This document shows, piece after piece, positions 11,468-23,507 of a DNA stretch of 64,000 bases. Location of the stretch: NCBI RefSeq assembly GCF_003711515.1, contig NW_021167080.1, forward strand, positions 5,288,346 to 5,352,345. The letters run 5' to 3'. This DNA is from Sodiomyces alkalinus F11. Its lineage: Eukaryota; Ascomycota; Sordariomycetes; Glomerellales; Plectosphaerellaceae. The position numbers and the translations under genes were made by a program. The notes beneath the pieces were generated by a model that saw only the letters and a program-made list of their open reading frames with translations, did not search any database and was not told where the DNA came from. Within the stretch, counting starts at the first letter, position 1; each line of letters starts with the position of its first letter.

Positions 11468-12203
11468 GGTGCCGTTGTTCCCCGCTGTGACTATGGAGGT
11501 ATGGTCGGATGTAGGGGTATGTCGAAGCGATGGTTTTTTGAATCCACTAGTTGGCAACAGTATTCGGGTGCGAGACGTCGAGATACGGCGACGGTCTAGG
11601 TAGTGTGTTCGGTGTCACGAGCGGGACCGGATCGGATATCGACGTTAGGAACGGTGGCAGATATGCTAGAAGTTTTGAGGAGTTTGCTGACTCGGTCCCC
11701 GACGAATATTGCAATCCGGGAAGCAGGGGAACCCGGGGCTAAGTAGACAGTGAGGAGGCCCAGCCAAGGATAGAAGGCCTTGTCGACAGAGGGGGGTAGT
11801 AATATTGTAGGCTCAGAGCTCTCCACCGCCAACGCTCACGAGAGGGGATGTTCGGAGAGGACGATTGAGATGAGAGCGAAAAACGGCGGCATTGACGTGC
11901 AAAGTACGTACTTTCTCGCTATCAATATCGAATGAAGAAGTGTTCTTCCTTGCCGAACCCCCGTGTGTAATGTAGTTGAAGCAAAACGGAAAACGAAGCG
12001 TCAACCCCTGAGATGGTCGAGACGACGAGATCAGGAAAAGGTGGGTTCGGATCTTGGTTATTAGGCCAGGTACTCTGTACTTCCCTAACCTACCCTACCT
12101 AACCCACAAAAAAGGAGGAAGACGAGAGGGTCCTACTCAAGTACCTACCTTAGGATGTCGTGCAGGGTTGTTTTGCTGGCACCCGAGGTCAGGCATCGTA
12201 TAA
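11468..12203. other. 5' flank of the COT1-type kinase gene
   Basis: This 0.74-kb interval separates the kinase start from the retrotransposon and probably contains the kinase leader and promoter. I recognise no conserved element. Composition is ordinary up to the edge of the transposon. Confidence 0.5.
12199..12203. repeat. Target-site duplication TATAA (left)
   Basis: TATAA directly abuts the left LTR and is matched by TATAA at 17881-17885 directly after the right LTR. A 5-bp duplication is normal for Ty1/copia integration. Confidence 0.85.
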
Positions 12204-12406
12204 TGTCAGATAAAGCGTAGTCAAAATCGTCATAAAATAGGTCAAAATTAATTAAGGTAATTATATACAATTATAACTATCTTAGACCGTCAGGGAAATG
12301 CTACCACCGTATTTTATATAGTGCAGATTCTATAAGCGTCTACCCGGATTATACTCTTAGTAATCCGGCCTATTACGTAACCGAAAAGACTATAATCTAT
12401 TCGACA
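12204..12406 (-). repeat. 3' LTR of the copia element
   Basis: This 203-bp terminal repeat has TG...CA ends in plus orientation. About 15 positions differ from the other LTR and all are transitions, with this copy mostly carrying the A/T state. Confidence 0.92.
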
Positions 12407-12414
12407 CACCCCCT
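12407..12414 (-). other. Polypurine tract of the copia element
   Basis: On the minus strand AGGGGGTG lies immediately before the left LTR, the position expected for the primer of plus-strand DNA synthesis. It independently supports the minus orientation. Confidence 0.7.
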
Positions 12415-15400
12415 AATCGCCCTAAACGTTAGTTAGGCAATTAAAGCTATTCGTAATCGGTAGATAATCCAGCTATATAATCTATTCGCTATAGCCGCCC
12501 TTAAATTCATCCTTTAGGTCCTCTAAATATTCTATCCGGACTTCCTCTAGCTATTACTGCTATAACCGTTCCCGTATATCTATCACGCCTACCTAGGACC
12601 TGAATATCTTAAATTTCTCGCCGTATAGCGCCTTTATTAATCCGTCTACCACTATTTCCGCGCTCGCAACATATATTACGAGTATTTACCCTTATTCCTT
12701 TACTTAATATAACTAGTAGCTATAGATATCGATATAGTGGAGGCGCGTTATTAATATACTAATCTCTTAATTAACTAATCGAATTGTTTAGTTATTATCG
12801 TATAAGATCCTTAATTCCGGATTATTAAATTCCACTCCTATACTAAGTAATAGGCATTATATAAAGATACCCTCTTTTATACCTTATACTAACGCTAATA
12901 GCTCTGCCTCCGTTATTAATATCGTGACCGTATCCTGCTTATTAGCGCGCCACGCTATTATACCGCTAAATAAGCGTATTATATACGCTTAACTACTCTT
13001 TCGATTAAGAGTATTATCGGTAAATAAGGCGTTAGTGTAGATTTCGATAGTATCGTTACCCCCTAGTTCTAATATAAACGATTAGCTATTAATTAGATAG
13101 AGGATTGGATAATCGGCGGCCTTATAGTGAATAGGCCCTAGATTAACGTTAAACCGGTATAGCCTAAATACTATAAACACGATATTAGGCCGCGATATCA
13201 CTACTATATATAGTATAGATCCTATCTTCTATTAATAGCTTTTAATATTAGTCGAGGTTCCTAAATAGGGCAGCAGCTCTATAACCTTAATTAGGTGCGT
13301 TAAGCAATAGTTACTACTATACTTACTATTCAGCTTTAATAGACGTTCTAACTTAATAGCGTAGTCGCGTTATAATAGCCAGATTTTACGGGCGATACGG
13401 TCACGAATAACCTTAATACTAAGGAACTACTATAGAGGATCGCTACCTTATAGGTTATAATAGCGTTATAGGTTATTAATAGCCTACTCTATCTACGCCT
13501 TATATTATTTCTTATAAGTAATAACGATATCGTTAACGTAGAAGAACAGGATTAAACCGCGGCGTAGAAAATAACACGGTTCTTACGGCACTATCTAAAA
13601 GCCGTCCGCTAAAAGGATAGCCGAAAAGTGCTTTTACTAAAGTAGTAGAGACTCCTTAAGTCTATATAACGCCTTTTTTAGGTGTAAACGACTCCTAGGG
13701 GCTAGAAAGCCTAGCGGCGGGTATATAAAGATATCGTGGGAGAGGGGCGTATATATAAACGCGTTTATAATATTAAATTATAATAGCGTAAGGTTAAATC
13801 GGGCAGCGATAGCTATTATCGCGCGGAATAACCGTCTAACTAGTATTACTACGTATATCTCCTCGAGCGAGGATTAATACTACTAATCTCCTCGCACTAT
13901 AAGCCTTACCTTATATTTATATAGAAATCTATACTTATCGAACTTATATATTATTACCTATATCGAATTAAGAACCTAATATCTATCTACTACAGACGCC
14001 GGCACCCGTATCCACAACCCTATCTCCTCATAGCTCCGTAGGTAGTCTTCTTATACCTATCGGAATAGGTGGCCGTAAGGGTGCGAGGATATATCGCGAG
14101 GGTTTTTCGGAGGAGGAGGGAGGTCTTTACGGTGGATCTTTACGGCCATCGGGGTAACCACCGGAGCACTCGCCAGAGTAACCGCCGGGGTTATATTTCC
14201 CGATATAGCCTCCCGGGTTATACTTCCGGTGGCTACCGCTAAGGCCGTGGATTCGCAGGGTATCGTTAAGCGTCGCTATAGTACTATAGGCGTAGACCTT
14301 TTTAACTATAATTTAGTTAGCGGAATTCTATTTAATATATATATATTAGGTGCGTGACGGCTAGTATTAAATACTATAACCTAATAGTCTCTTTTCTAGC
14401 TATCTCCTTACCGAATTAGTTACGGTTCTTTATTTAATAGGAGCTCTATAGCCGTAGCTATAGGGGTATTATAGCACCGTATTCCGTTATCCTAGAACCC
14501 TACGGCTATAGAGGTATTACGGTTTCCTAATATAACGGCTACTATTAGTGCTATAACCGATAGCGGGGTTACTAATAGAGTAGGAAGTAATAGATCGGGC
14601 GGATATAAACGGTAATTAGGCGCTATACCGGCTAAATCACACTATTCGTGTCCTAAATCTTATCCTAATTAACTCGAGATAGCCTCCTCTACCCTCTTAC
14701 GGCCGGGTATTACGGACTATAACCTTAACGGTAAAGCCGTCGAGGAAGGGGATCCGGGGGCATTTATCCCCGGATCTAATAATTCAAAATAAACAGTTAT
14801 ATAAAGGGGGGGGTCCTTAGCTTATACGTCCGTAAATAGCCATGAATCTCTAACCCTCTCCTACTCGATCTAACTAATTAGGTCTTCTAATTACTCCTTG
14901 GTTAATTAATAGAGGTTATCCTTAAAGGTGGCGATATCGCCATTAAAGAAGGTGCGTTCGTTAAAATCTATATCGCGTATTTGAATAACGCGGTTATAGC
15001 GGCGTAGGCCAGGCACCTAGATACGGAAAATATTAGTGGAATCGTAGCCGATAAGGTAGTCGATATAGGCGCGAGGAGCGATACGATTTAATAGCCCATT
15101 AGTAGCCTTTTAGGCGTCCTTTATTATCGTGTACGCCTTATAGTCGTAAGCTTAAAGATATAATAAAATCGGCTTCCTTTTAAAGAGGACCTCGTATAGC
15201 GTTTTCTATTCCTTATTATACTGCCTTTATAGCATGCGGTTATAGATATACGCAGCTATAGGAATAGCCTTAGGCTATATAAACGGCGGTAGTTTTACAT
15301 GGATATTCATCGCACGACCTTTTAAGATAACCATAGCAGCAGCGCGTTTAGCACCCCTGTTCTACGCTTAAGTATCGGTAGCAGATACCTCTAAAAGAAT

Positions 15401-17677
15401 ACCCTCGTCACGCAGGAATTGAGTAATATCGTGGGATTAAGTTAGCTCGTTATTAGATTCGAAAACGCGCACCTTAAAGCCTAATTAATAGTCTACTTAG
15501 GCGAGAAATCTCTTAATTATTATAAGGATATCCACTACTAGTTTACTCTGTATAACGTAGGTGGCCGTAAAACCACTATAACGGTCGGTGAAAAATATGA
15601 ACCGCGAGTCCCCGTCGGACGTTCTATTAAAATCCGTGAAATTAATCGCCTACCGCTCCCCTATATAAGCAGGTACGGTACGAGGGCGCCTGCTAATATA
15701 CTGTTTAATCTTTATTAGCTCGCAGGCCTCGTAGTTAGTAGTTATTAGTCCCTTTATTTTAACCCCCTACGTCTACTCTTCTAGGTGTCTAAGCGGTTTA
15801 GGGCCAGCCTGCCTTAATCGTAGATACTATAAGATACCCTCCGTAGTGCTTAGATAGTGTATCGTCGATTTTTAGATAGCTTTTCGGGTGGAAGAAGAGC
15901 CTAGAAAAGCAGCCGCAGATTAGTTAGAGGGCACGTATTTAATAACGGTTTAATTAAAACGGTGACTTAGCTAGTATAGTATAGATCTATCGGAACGCCG
16001 AATATAGTTATTTAGTGACTTTTAATTCTATTAGTATCCTCGAAGACGTAGGCGTTAGTTAGAGATTAAATTATAGGTAAAATTCTTATAATAGGTGAGG
16101 TTTAATAGCCTGAAATCGAGGCCTCCTATTAGTCCGTTTAATCTCACGGTCACGTTACCGTAACCTTTAATAGGCAGGGATAAACTGCCTACGACCACGT
16201 AGTCTCCCGGCGTTACGGGTATAAAATCAGAAAAGCGGGAAGAATCGTTAAAAATATAAATAATAGCACCGGAATCGAGGATACTAGAGGTTCGAAGAGG
16301 GTAGCTAATAGTAGCAGTTTCTACTATAAAGCTAGCGGCGTAGGAGACGCTGCTACGGACACTACGGACGCTACTATAATCGAGTCACGCCTTTTCAGGC
16401 TATGCTAAGTCCCGGCTTATATCCTTCTTCATCTTCTTTACGGCGCGTAGTTCTTTTATTTCCGCGCGTAGTAAGGGGTTATATTTAAGGATCCGTTAGA
16501 CGGTTATTTTAGTACTCTTAAAGGGTGTCTAATCGTTATATCCCGTATCCGGAAATAAATAGAAGCAGGCGTTAATATCGTGGCTAGGTATAGCGCACAC
16601 ACGGTAGATCTACCCTTTTTATAGAGCAGATTAGCAGTGTTTAGAGAAGGAATAGTTAGCTAAAGCAGCTAAAGGTATAGCTATAGATACCGCGGTAGTG
16701 GGATTCTTAGCTTTATTCTTCCCACGGCCGCCTTTCTTACGGGGCTTAGCCATAGCCTCTAAGGTATCTTTACCCTCTTCGCTTCCGGTATATAGTGTAG
16801 GGAATACTATAGCGCGGTGGCTACCGTGTTTTCCTTAGTCTTTAAGTCTAGTATTAATATACTTCTAACCGAGAGTATAAAGGTCTTCGGGTATAACTAC
16901 CTGGTTATCTATAAGGCGACCCTCGGCCTTAGTCTAATCGCGGCCAGTATATAGGCATATACCTCTAAAGAAATCTATAACCTATATATACGTGGCGGGC
17001 TTCGAACCGGTATCTTTATAGCTTTATAGTCGTAGCTACCACTTATCTAACTACTCCCCGAGCTTCTTAAGACTATTCGTAGGATATTAAGTATACTCGA
17101 TATACTCTTTGTGGGTATCGGTTTAGCGGGTAGCCAGATACTAATCTGTATCGTGTTTAACGGCTTTATATACCTCGCGAGGAGTACCTCCTTATAGTAG
17201 TTATCTACGGCTTTAGTCGATAGTATTAACCTACTAGGTTAGTATAGCGTTAATCCCCTTTAGGTAGCTATCGTATTATGTTTATAGGATCTTCTAGCGT
17301 GCAATTTCGACGTTATACGCTTTCTGGCTAGCGTCCGTGAGGTCGAGATATTACGTAGGCGTACGTCTAAGTGTTATAGATAGGAAGGAGCCGTAATCCG
17401 GTATTATAGGCTCCTCGGGGGACTAAGTCGGATCGACTAGGCGGAGAAACCTCTATACGTTATTATAGGTAGTAACCGATTCGTATAGACGTCGCCAAGA
17501 ATCCTAATCCTTATAGATTTATACGTAATAGGGCTAAGATACGATATCTTAATAGTTATTTATAGATTAATACGCGATATTGGCGTAGCTAGATAGCTTC
17601 TTAAATCAGTAGTAGTAGTAAAGGTAAAAAGGTAGGTAAAATAGTTATATCTTCACTTAGTAAGTAAGACTCTTAAT

Positions 17678-17880
17678 TATCAGATAAAGCGTAGTCAAAA
17701 TCGTCACAAAATAGGTCAAAATTGATTAAGGCAATTATATACAATTATAACTATCTCAGACCGTCAGGGAAATGCTGTCACCGTATTTTATATAGTGCAG
17801 ATTCTGTAAGCGTCCACCCGGATTATACTCTTGGCAATCCGGCCTATTACGTAACTGAAAAGACTGTGATCTGTTCGACA
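17678..17880 (-). repeat. 5' LTR of the copia element
   Basis: A 203-bp repeat matching the left LTR at the same length. Its plus-strand first bases are TA rather than TG, consistent with a RIP-type G-to-A change. TATAA follows at once. Confidence 0.92.
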
Positions 17881-18129
17881 TATAATAGTACCTACTTCGT
17901 TACAAATTCCACGACGGAGGACTGACTTCGTACCACATACAAGGTATTCATTTCTTCGAGTAGGTCCCTCTTTCCGATTAAAATGGTCAATGGCCACTGC
18001 TTTTTTGACTTTGGATACCTACAAACAATCTAAGACTTTAAGACATATCATTAATAGACTAACCGGTATTTAGCTGGGACGTTTCTGTTATTAACTCTTA
18101 TTCGAGCGTGGTTAGGCCGGGATAGACAG
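17881..18129. other. Flank between copia element and inverted repeat
   Basis: This short gene-free stretch includes, at about 18026-18087, a diverged direct copy of part of the inverted-repeat arm that follows (shared AATCTAAGAC...AAGAC and GACGTTTC blocks). Confidence 0.6.
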
Positions 18130-18522
18130 GAGGATTCTAGTTAGACCCCGGATAGCTATATAAGGAAGCGCCCTAGGGACCTCTTTCTAGAGGCAGGCAA
18201 CGAATAATCTAAGACCTCAAGACCTATTACTAATAGACGAACCAGTATTCACTTAAGACGTTTCGGTTACCCTCTACCCTATACAAGGATACCTTTAACA
18301 TTTATTCGAGAAGAGTGAGCGTATAGGGTGGAACAAGAACAAATATCAAAGGTATCCTCGTATAGGGTGGAATAAGAGTAAGTATCCGAAACGTCCTAAG
18401 TAAATACTAGTTCGTCTATCAGTAATAGGTCTTAAGGTCTTAGATTATTCGTTACCCGCCTGTAGAAAGAGGTCCCTAGGGCGCTTCCTTTTATAGCTAT
18501 CCGGGGTCTAACTACCCCTCCT
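18130..18522. repeat. Large inverted repeat, arms of about 180 bp
   Basis: The left arm, about 18130-18306, and the right arm, about 18339-18522, are reverse complements with scattered transitions, separated by a spacer of some 30 bp. Shared blocks include GGAAGCGCCCTAGGGACCTC, AATCTAAGACC and GGATACCTTT. There is no open frame. It could be two head-to-head solo LTRs or fragments of an unknown repeat, or a foldback/MITE-like element. I see no clear target duplication. Confidence 0.85.
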
Positions 18523-18894
18523 TCAGGAATTAGTAATCGGCAGATATTAGATCCTTGACGTATCCAGACCTCCTGTTGACTCGGTGGCCTGACATCCAAC
18601 CTCTAGTGGACTGACGTCCAGGAACCTTAACTTCTCCTAAACATTACTTCGTACGAGGTCGGTCCCTTAGTTTGTATACCAGGTCGAGGGATATCGGATA
18701 AAGTATAAAGTGCACATATACTCCGGAGCATTCGTACTTCGTACGTCCCGTGGTCGTCTATACTTCGTACCACACGGATGCAAATGCCCGTTTATCCGGC
18801 TCTAGACTCGATTCCCTTGTTCAACACCTACCTTGTCTTGTCGGAAGATTTACCATGTTCCTTAGGTATGTTTGAACGGAGTAGCCTGTGAAGA

Positions 18895-18922
18895 GGGGGG
18901 AGAAGGGGGGAGAAGGGGGGAG
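18895..18922. repeat. G-rich tandem repeat GGGGGGAGAA x3
   Basis: Three runs of six G are spaced by AGAA on the plus strand. The last unit is truncated to GGGGGGAG. Confidence 0.85.
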
Positions 18923-19604
18923 TTAGGTAATTACTCCGTATTCCACCAGCCTGTGCTCAAACGAACGCGAGGTTGTGACAAAGTATATCCATATTCCATA
19001 TCGAGTTGCTTCCCCCAACAACTTGGGCACCTTTCCTTCTCCTCTGGACATGTCGAATAGTGTCTTCACCGCCTCTTCCCAGCGTCTTTCTTGGAAGACA
19101 CGAGGCAGTCAGTTAACAAATAATAGCGTAATAAAGGGGTTTAAGTGGTTCACACAGTACATATACCCAGGCCCCGGTCTATCACATCGTGTTCGCCCAC
19201 CTAAGACCAATCTGCAAGGGCTAAGCCGGAGACCGCACTGACTCATGCCCTTTTTTTCTTGTCCTAGGAGCTCCTCGTGGCAAATTGAAGAACGCAAAGT
19301 TCGATACAATAAAAGCACAGTACGTTGTACAGTACGTTATAGAGGACATGAATGACAGTGAGGCGACGTATGTCGAGTAATATCGCAACATGTGATGGCC
19401 TAACTCCGATATAGGCTGCCCGAGTTACTTGCAGTAATGCCGTCAAGCCCTAATTGAACACCCAAGCGGAACTCTGGACTGATCCCTGCGATTGTCCGCC
19501 CGCCAACATCTATGGAGAGAGTAGTGTCGTGATCGCTCACTGCTCGTCTCAGAGAACTCTCGGTACTTTGCCTGTGAGAAACACTTTTTTTACATTGTCA
19601 GGCA

Positions 19605-19632
19605 GGCTACAGGCTATAGGCTACAGGCTACA
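19605..19632. repeat. Tandem repeat, GGCTACA x4
   Basis: Four adjacent 7-bp units, the second being GGCTATA, lie in non-coding sequence. Confidence 0.85.
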
Positions 19633-20280
19633 TGAGCGTTACGGATGATTGAGACAGGGATAAGGAACGCCGAATCTTGGGCAGCGGTATGGTTTCGGTA
19701 GAATACTAGCGGGGAGTGAAAGCTGCTGACACAGAGCTCCTCATTGAGGTAAGGTAGACCTTAGGTATTAATTACCTAAAGGATGCTCCTCGGTATGCTC
19801 GGTGAACAAACACCGTTGGACCCTATCCACGCTAAGCCTATCTAAGGCATTTATCTAAGGTAACCTTAGGTAATACCCCGCTACCCGTATCAGGTGTCTT
19901 CACAACTCCACTTATAAGGTACCTGTGTACTCCTCTACTTCATCTGACGCTAGCAGCTGGTATCAAGCGTCAGTACCTTACCTAAGGTACCTTCGGTCAC
20001 TGTTGAACGGGAAGCACGAGCCACCTGCGGACCTTCTCTTTGATGCTGCTTTTATCCCAGCCGTCACTCTCATTTCCTACCTTATCTGTATCCAACTCAT
20101 TAATATCATCCGTTTCTATTCTCCATTGCCCTCGACCTAACCCTCCAAATCACCCCCGATATCATCTGCCACGACTAGGTACAGAGATGAGACGCTAAAT
20201 GCACTAGCCGTATAAAATAAGCATCAACTCTGCGGTCAACCAACCCGCCCGAGTCGGTCGAAGCAGTCGATTCCCTCACC

Positions 20281-23200
20281 ATGGCGTCAAACAAAAAATA
20301 TGCATTTCTCCCCATGGAGGATGATGAAATAGGACCCGCCAAAGTCACTAAGGAGAGAAACCAGAAGCACCGACGCCGCGACCGGGAAAGGGACAAAGAT
20401 CGAGGAGATAGAGAGAGGGAAAGGGACAGCAGGGGCAACCAGGACCGTGGCGAAAGGTCATCCAGGCGTCGCAGCAGGTCGCGGTCGAGATCACCACCCG
20501 GTCGCTCAAGACAATATCGGAAACGCAACGTCGATGCCGAAGATCGATGGGCAGATGAAGAACCCTTATCGGACTTGGAGGATGATGTGGTGGCCCGAGA
20601 AGACGACGACGACGACGAGCCAGACTTCAAAGAATCGGCAGCCAAGCGCGTGAAGCTCAGCCGCGATGATGATGACGACGATGGGCCAGGCGATGCCCCA
20701 TTGTCGGAAGAAGCCAGGGCAGAGATCGAACGCCAGAAAGACATCGAAGAGCGCGAGGCCTTCGCGAAGAGGTTAAGAGAAAAAGACGACAACAAATCCA
20801 AGCCCCGCGACGGAAGACGCGATGTCGAAAACGCAGCCGAGCGCAATGCCGCATTACCGGATTTGCGACTCCGCAGCAGGCAGCAATATCTCCAGAAGCG
20901 CGAAGCCGAAAGGCTCGCGCTGTTGCGGAAGCAGGTGGCCGAGGAGACCGAGGAGCTGAGAAGCGGCGTCAGGTTGTCGGAGCGCGAGAAGGCAGAGTTT
21001 GCGAAAAACCGAGAGCTCCTGCGCTTGGCCGAAGAACGCCTCATGATCGACGACCACCGGGACGGCTACTACATGCCCGAAGACTACATCACGGAGAAGG
21101 GGAAGATCGACAAGAGGAGGAAGGAAGAGGCGCTCTACAAACGATACGTTGAGAGGGACGAGTACGGCCAGGAAAAATTCGTCACCGAGCACGAGGAATG
21201 GGAACGGGAACAGACGGCGAAAGCCAAGTCGCAGATCAACAGGGCTGAGCGGGAAACCGACGACTACGGCTATGTCCTGGACGAGGAGCAGTACATCAAG
21301 TGGAATCTGGACTCGCGCCTACCGGGAGAAGGTAAAGGTCTGACCAAGGAACAGGCCATGCTAGCGCAGCAGATCGAGGAGGCCGAGAAGAAGCAGCTGT
21401 CGATCCAGGAGACCCGCCGGAGTCTCCCCATCTACCAATATCGCGACGATTTCCTCAAGGCCATGGAGCAGTACCAGATCCTCGTCATCGTCGGCGAGAC
21501 CGGGTCCGGGAAGACCACACAGCTGCCCCAATACCTCCACGAGGCCGGCTACACCAAGAACGGCATGAAGGTCGGATGTACGCAGCCTCGTCGTGTGGCC
21601 GCCATGAGTGTCGCTGCTCGTGTGGCCGACGAGGTCGGCGTCAAGGTCGGCCAGGAAGTCGGCTATTCCATCCGCTTCGAGGATAACACGAGCGACAAGA
21701 CCGTGCTCAAGTACATGACCGACGGCATGTTGCTGCGCGAGTTCATGACCGAGCCCGACCTTGCCGGCTATTCCGCCGTCATGATCGACGAGGCCCACGA
21801 GAGGACGGTCCACACAGACATCCTGCTCGCTCTCGTGAAGGATCTCGCGAGAGAACGGCCCGACCTGAAGCTGCTTATTTCGTCCGCTACCATGAACGCA
21901 GAGAAATTCGCCGCCTACTTTGACGATGCCCCGATCTATAATATCCCCGGCCGACGGTACCCGGTCGATATTTACTACACACCGGCGCCCGAGGCGAATT
22001 ATCTCGCCGCCGCTATCACGACGGTTTTCCAGATCCACACGACGCAGGGTAAAGGCGATATTCTCGTCTTCCTCACAGGACAAGACGAGATCGAGGCAGC
22101 CGAGCTACAGATCGCCGAGACAGCCAAGAAGCTCGGGAACCGTGTGAAGGAACTCATCATATGTCCCATCTACGCCAACCTACCGTCCGACCTCCAAGCC
22201 AAGATATTCGAACCCACGCCAGAGGGTGCGCGTAAAGTGGTGCTGGCGACCAACATCGCCGAGACCAGTCTGACCATCGACGGGATCGTCTATGTCATCG
22301 ACCCCGGGTTCGTCAAGGAGAACGTGTACAACCCGGCGACGGGCATGTCTAATCTGGTGGTAACCCCGTGCTCGAGAGCCTCGGCCAACCAGAGGAGCGG
22401 TCGTGCCGGGCGTGTCGGCCCGGGCAAATGCTTCCGGTTATATACCAAGTACGCATATATGAACGAGATGGACGAGTCGCCCATGCCGGAGATTCAGCGG
22501 ACGAACCTCAACGGCGTCGTGCTGCAGCTCAAGTCCCTAGGCATCAACGAGCTCCTCGACTTCGAGTTCATGGACCCGCCGCCCACCGAGGCCCTCATCG
22601 GCGCCCTCAACCAACTCTTCGCGCTCCAGGCGCTCAACCACAAGGGCGAGCTGACCAAGATGGGGCGGCAGATGGCCGAGTTCCCGACGGACCCGATGCT
22701 GGCCAAGGCCGTGCTGGCGGCGGACAAGGAAGGCTGCGTGGAGGAGGTGCTGTCGATCGTGTCGATGCTGTCGGAGGCGTCGGCGCTCTTCTTCCGGCCC
22801 AAGGACAAGAAGATCCACGCCGACAGCGCGCGGGCGCGGTTCACGGTCAAGGAGGGCGGCGACCACCTGACGCTGCTCAACATCTGGAACCAGTGGGTCG
22901 ACAGCGACTTCTCGCCCATCTGGGCGCGGGAGAACTTTCTGCAGCAGCGGTCGCTGACGCGGGCGCGCGACGTGCGCGACCAGCTGGCCAAGCTCTGCGA
23001 GCGCGTCGAGGTGACGCCGTCGTCGTGCGGCGGCGCCGCCAACATGGCGCCTATCAAGCGGGCCATTACCGCGGGCTTCTTCCCCAACGCGGCGCGCCTG
23101 CAGAGGAGCGGCGACAGCTACCGCACCGTCAAGAAGAATGCCACCGTGTACGTCCACCCGAGCTCGGTGCTCATGGGCGTTGACCCGCCCGTCAGGATGC

Positions 23201-23364
23201 TTATTTACTTTGAGCTGGTGCAGACCACCAAGGAGTACATGCGGAGCTGCATGCCCATTGAGGCGAAGTGGCTGGCTGAGCTGGCGCCGCATTTCTACAA
23301 GCAGAAGGACATGGAGGGGCTTGATGAGAAGAAGATGCCGAAAGCTCGGCAGCATGGGCGGTGA
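20281..23364 (+). CDS. prp2: DEAH-box pre-mRNA splicing helicase Prp2/DHX16
   Basis: This single-exon gene encodes 1027 residues. The product is the DEAH RNA helicase that activates the spliceosome before the first transesterification (budding yeast Prp2, fission yeast Cdc28/Prp8, human DHX16). About 350 N-terminal residues are charged and RS/RE/RD-rich, with acidic runs. The helicase core shows GETGSGKTT (405-413, motif I), DEAH (503-506), SAT (535-537) and QRSGRAGR (704-711, motif VI). These are followed by the winged-helix, ratchet and OB-fold regions, ending in ARQHGR. The start [11 protein letters not shown] sits in a good context (ACCATGG). DEAH helicases resemble one another, but the N-terminus and the segment [17 protein letters not shown] favour Prp2/DHX16. 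It converges with the acyl-CoA dehydrogenase gene, the two stops being 143 bp apart. Confidence 0.93.
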   Translation: MASNKKYAFLPMEDDEIGPAKVTKERNQKHRRRDRERDKDRGDRERERDSRGNQDRGERSSRRRSRSRSRSPPGRSRQYRKRNVDAEDRWADEEPLSDLEDDVVAREDDDDDEPDFKESAAKRVKLSRDDDDDDGPGDAPLSEEARAEIERQKDIEEREAFAKRLREKDDNKSKPRDGRRDVENAAERNAALPDLRLRSRQQYLQKREAERLALLRKQVAEETEELRSGVRLSEREKAEFAKNRELLRLAEERLMIDDHRDGYYMPEDYITEKGKIDKRRKEEALYKRYVERDEYGQEKFVTEHEEWEREQTAKAKSQINRAERETDDYGYVLDEEQYIKWNLDSRLPGEGKGLTKEQAMLAQQIEEAEKKQLSIQETRRSLPIYQYRDDFLKAMEQYQILVIVGETGSGKTTQLPQYLHEAGYTKNGMKVGCTQPRRVAAMSVAARVADEVGVKVGQEVGYSIRFEDNTSDKTVLKYMTDGMLLREFMTEPDLAGYSAVMIDEAHERTVHTDILLALVKDLARERPDLKLLISSATMNAEKFAAYFDDAPIYNIPGRRYPVDIYYTPAPEANYLAAAITTVFQIHTTQGKGDILVFLTGQDEIEAAELQIAETAKKLGNRVKELIICPIYANLPSDLQAKIFEPTPEGARKVVLATNIAETSLTIDGIVYVIDPGFVKENVYNPATGMSNLVVTPCSRASANQRSGRAGRVGPGKCFRLYTKYAYMNEMDESPMPEIQRTNLNGVVLQLKSLGINELLDFEFMDPPPTEALIGALNQLFALQALNHKGELTKMGRQMAEFPTDPMLAKAVLAADKEGCVEEVLSIVSMLSEASALFFRPKDKKIHADSARARFTVKEGGDHLTLLNIWNQWVDSDFSPIWARENFLQQRSLTRARDVRDQLAKLCERVEVTPSSCGGAANMAPIKRAITAGFFPNAARLQRSGDSYRTVKKNATVYVHPSSVLMGVDPPVRMLIYFELVQTTKEYMRSCMPIEAKWLAELAPHFYKQKDMEGLDEKKMPKARQHGR

Positions 23365-23507
23365 GGGTGAAGCCCGTGTTCATTTATTTATTCATTTATT
23401 TATGCATTATTATCTCCATAGAACCAAAATGGGCTCCCGCGACTGTGTATATGCGTCGGGAATATAATATATCAATGGAATGACCACTCCACACATTTTG
23501 TGCCAGA

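Larger units (their letters stand above)
12204..17880 (-). mobile_element. Ty1/copia LTR retrotransposon, RIP-degraded
   Basis: A complete 5.68-kb element with two 203-bp LTRs and a TATAA target duplication. Orientation is minus, shown by domain order. A Gag zinc knuckle C-x2-C-x4-H-x4-C (first Cys now Tyr) lies near 16565-16606. The protease LDSGA is near 16264-16287. Integrase fragments with a DFTDF-like start (now NFTDF) lie near 15530-15745. The reverse transcriptase box FYVNDI (from YVDDI) is near 13500-13560. RNase H with DNTLNRKSS and TEAELLA is near 12893-13031. PR-INT-RT-RH order is diagnostic of copia. Stops occur throughout, so it cannot be autonomous. CA and TG dinucleotides are scarce, TA is abundant and CG is kept, which is the signature of repeat-induced point mutation at CpA. 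No long open frame survives. Confidence 0.93.
18523..20280. other. Gene-free stretch upstream of prp2
   Basis: No gene is recognised. The stretch holds a G-rich 10-bp repeat (18895-18922), a 7-bp GGCTACA repeat (19605-19632) and many CCTTAGGTA/TACCTAAGG palindromic fragments between 19740 and 19995. The last 200 bp are probably the prp2 promoter and leader. Confidence 0.5.

Noticed and set aside
12204..17880. The AT-rich 5.7 kb as a possible mitochondrial or centromeric insertion
   Set aside because: LTRs, target duplication and ordered copia domains explain it; the A/T bias follows from transitions.
7165..23364. Functional linkage of prp11 and prp2, both acting on the spliceosome
   Set aside because: They are 12 kb apart with a kinase gene and a transposon between them, on separate promoters; I see no basis beyond coincidence.
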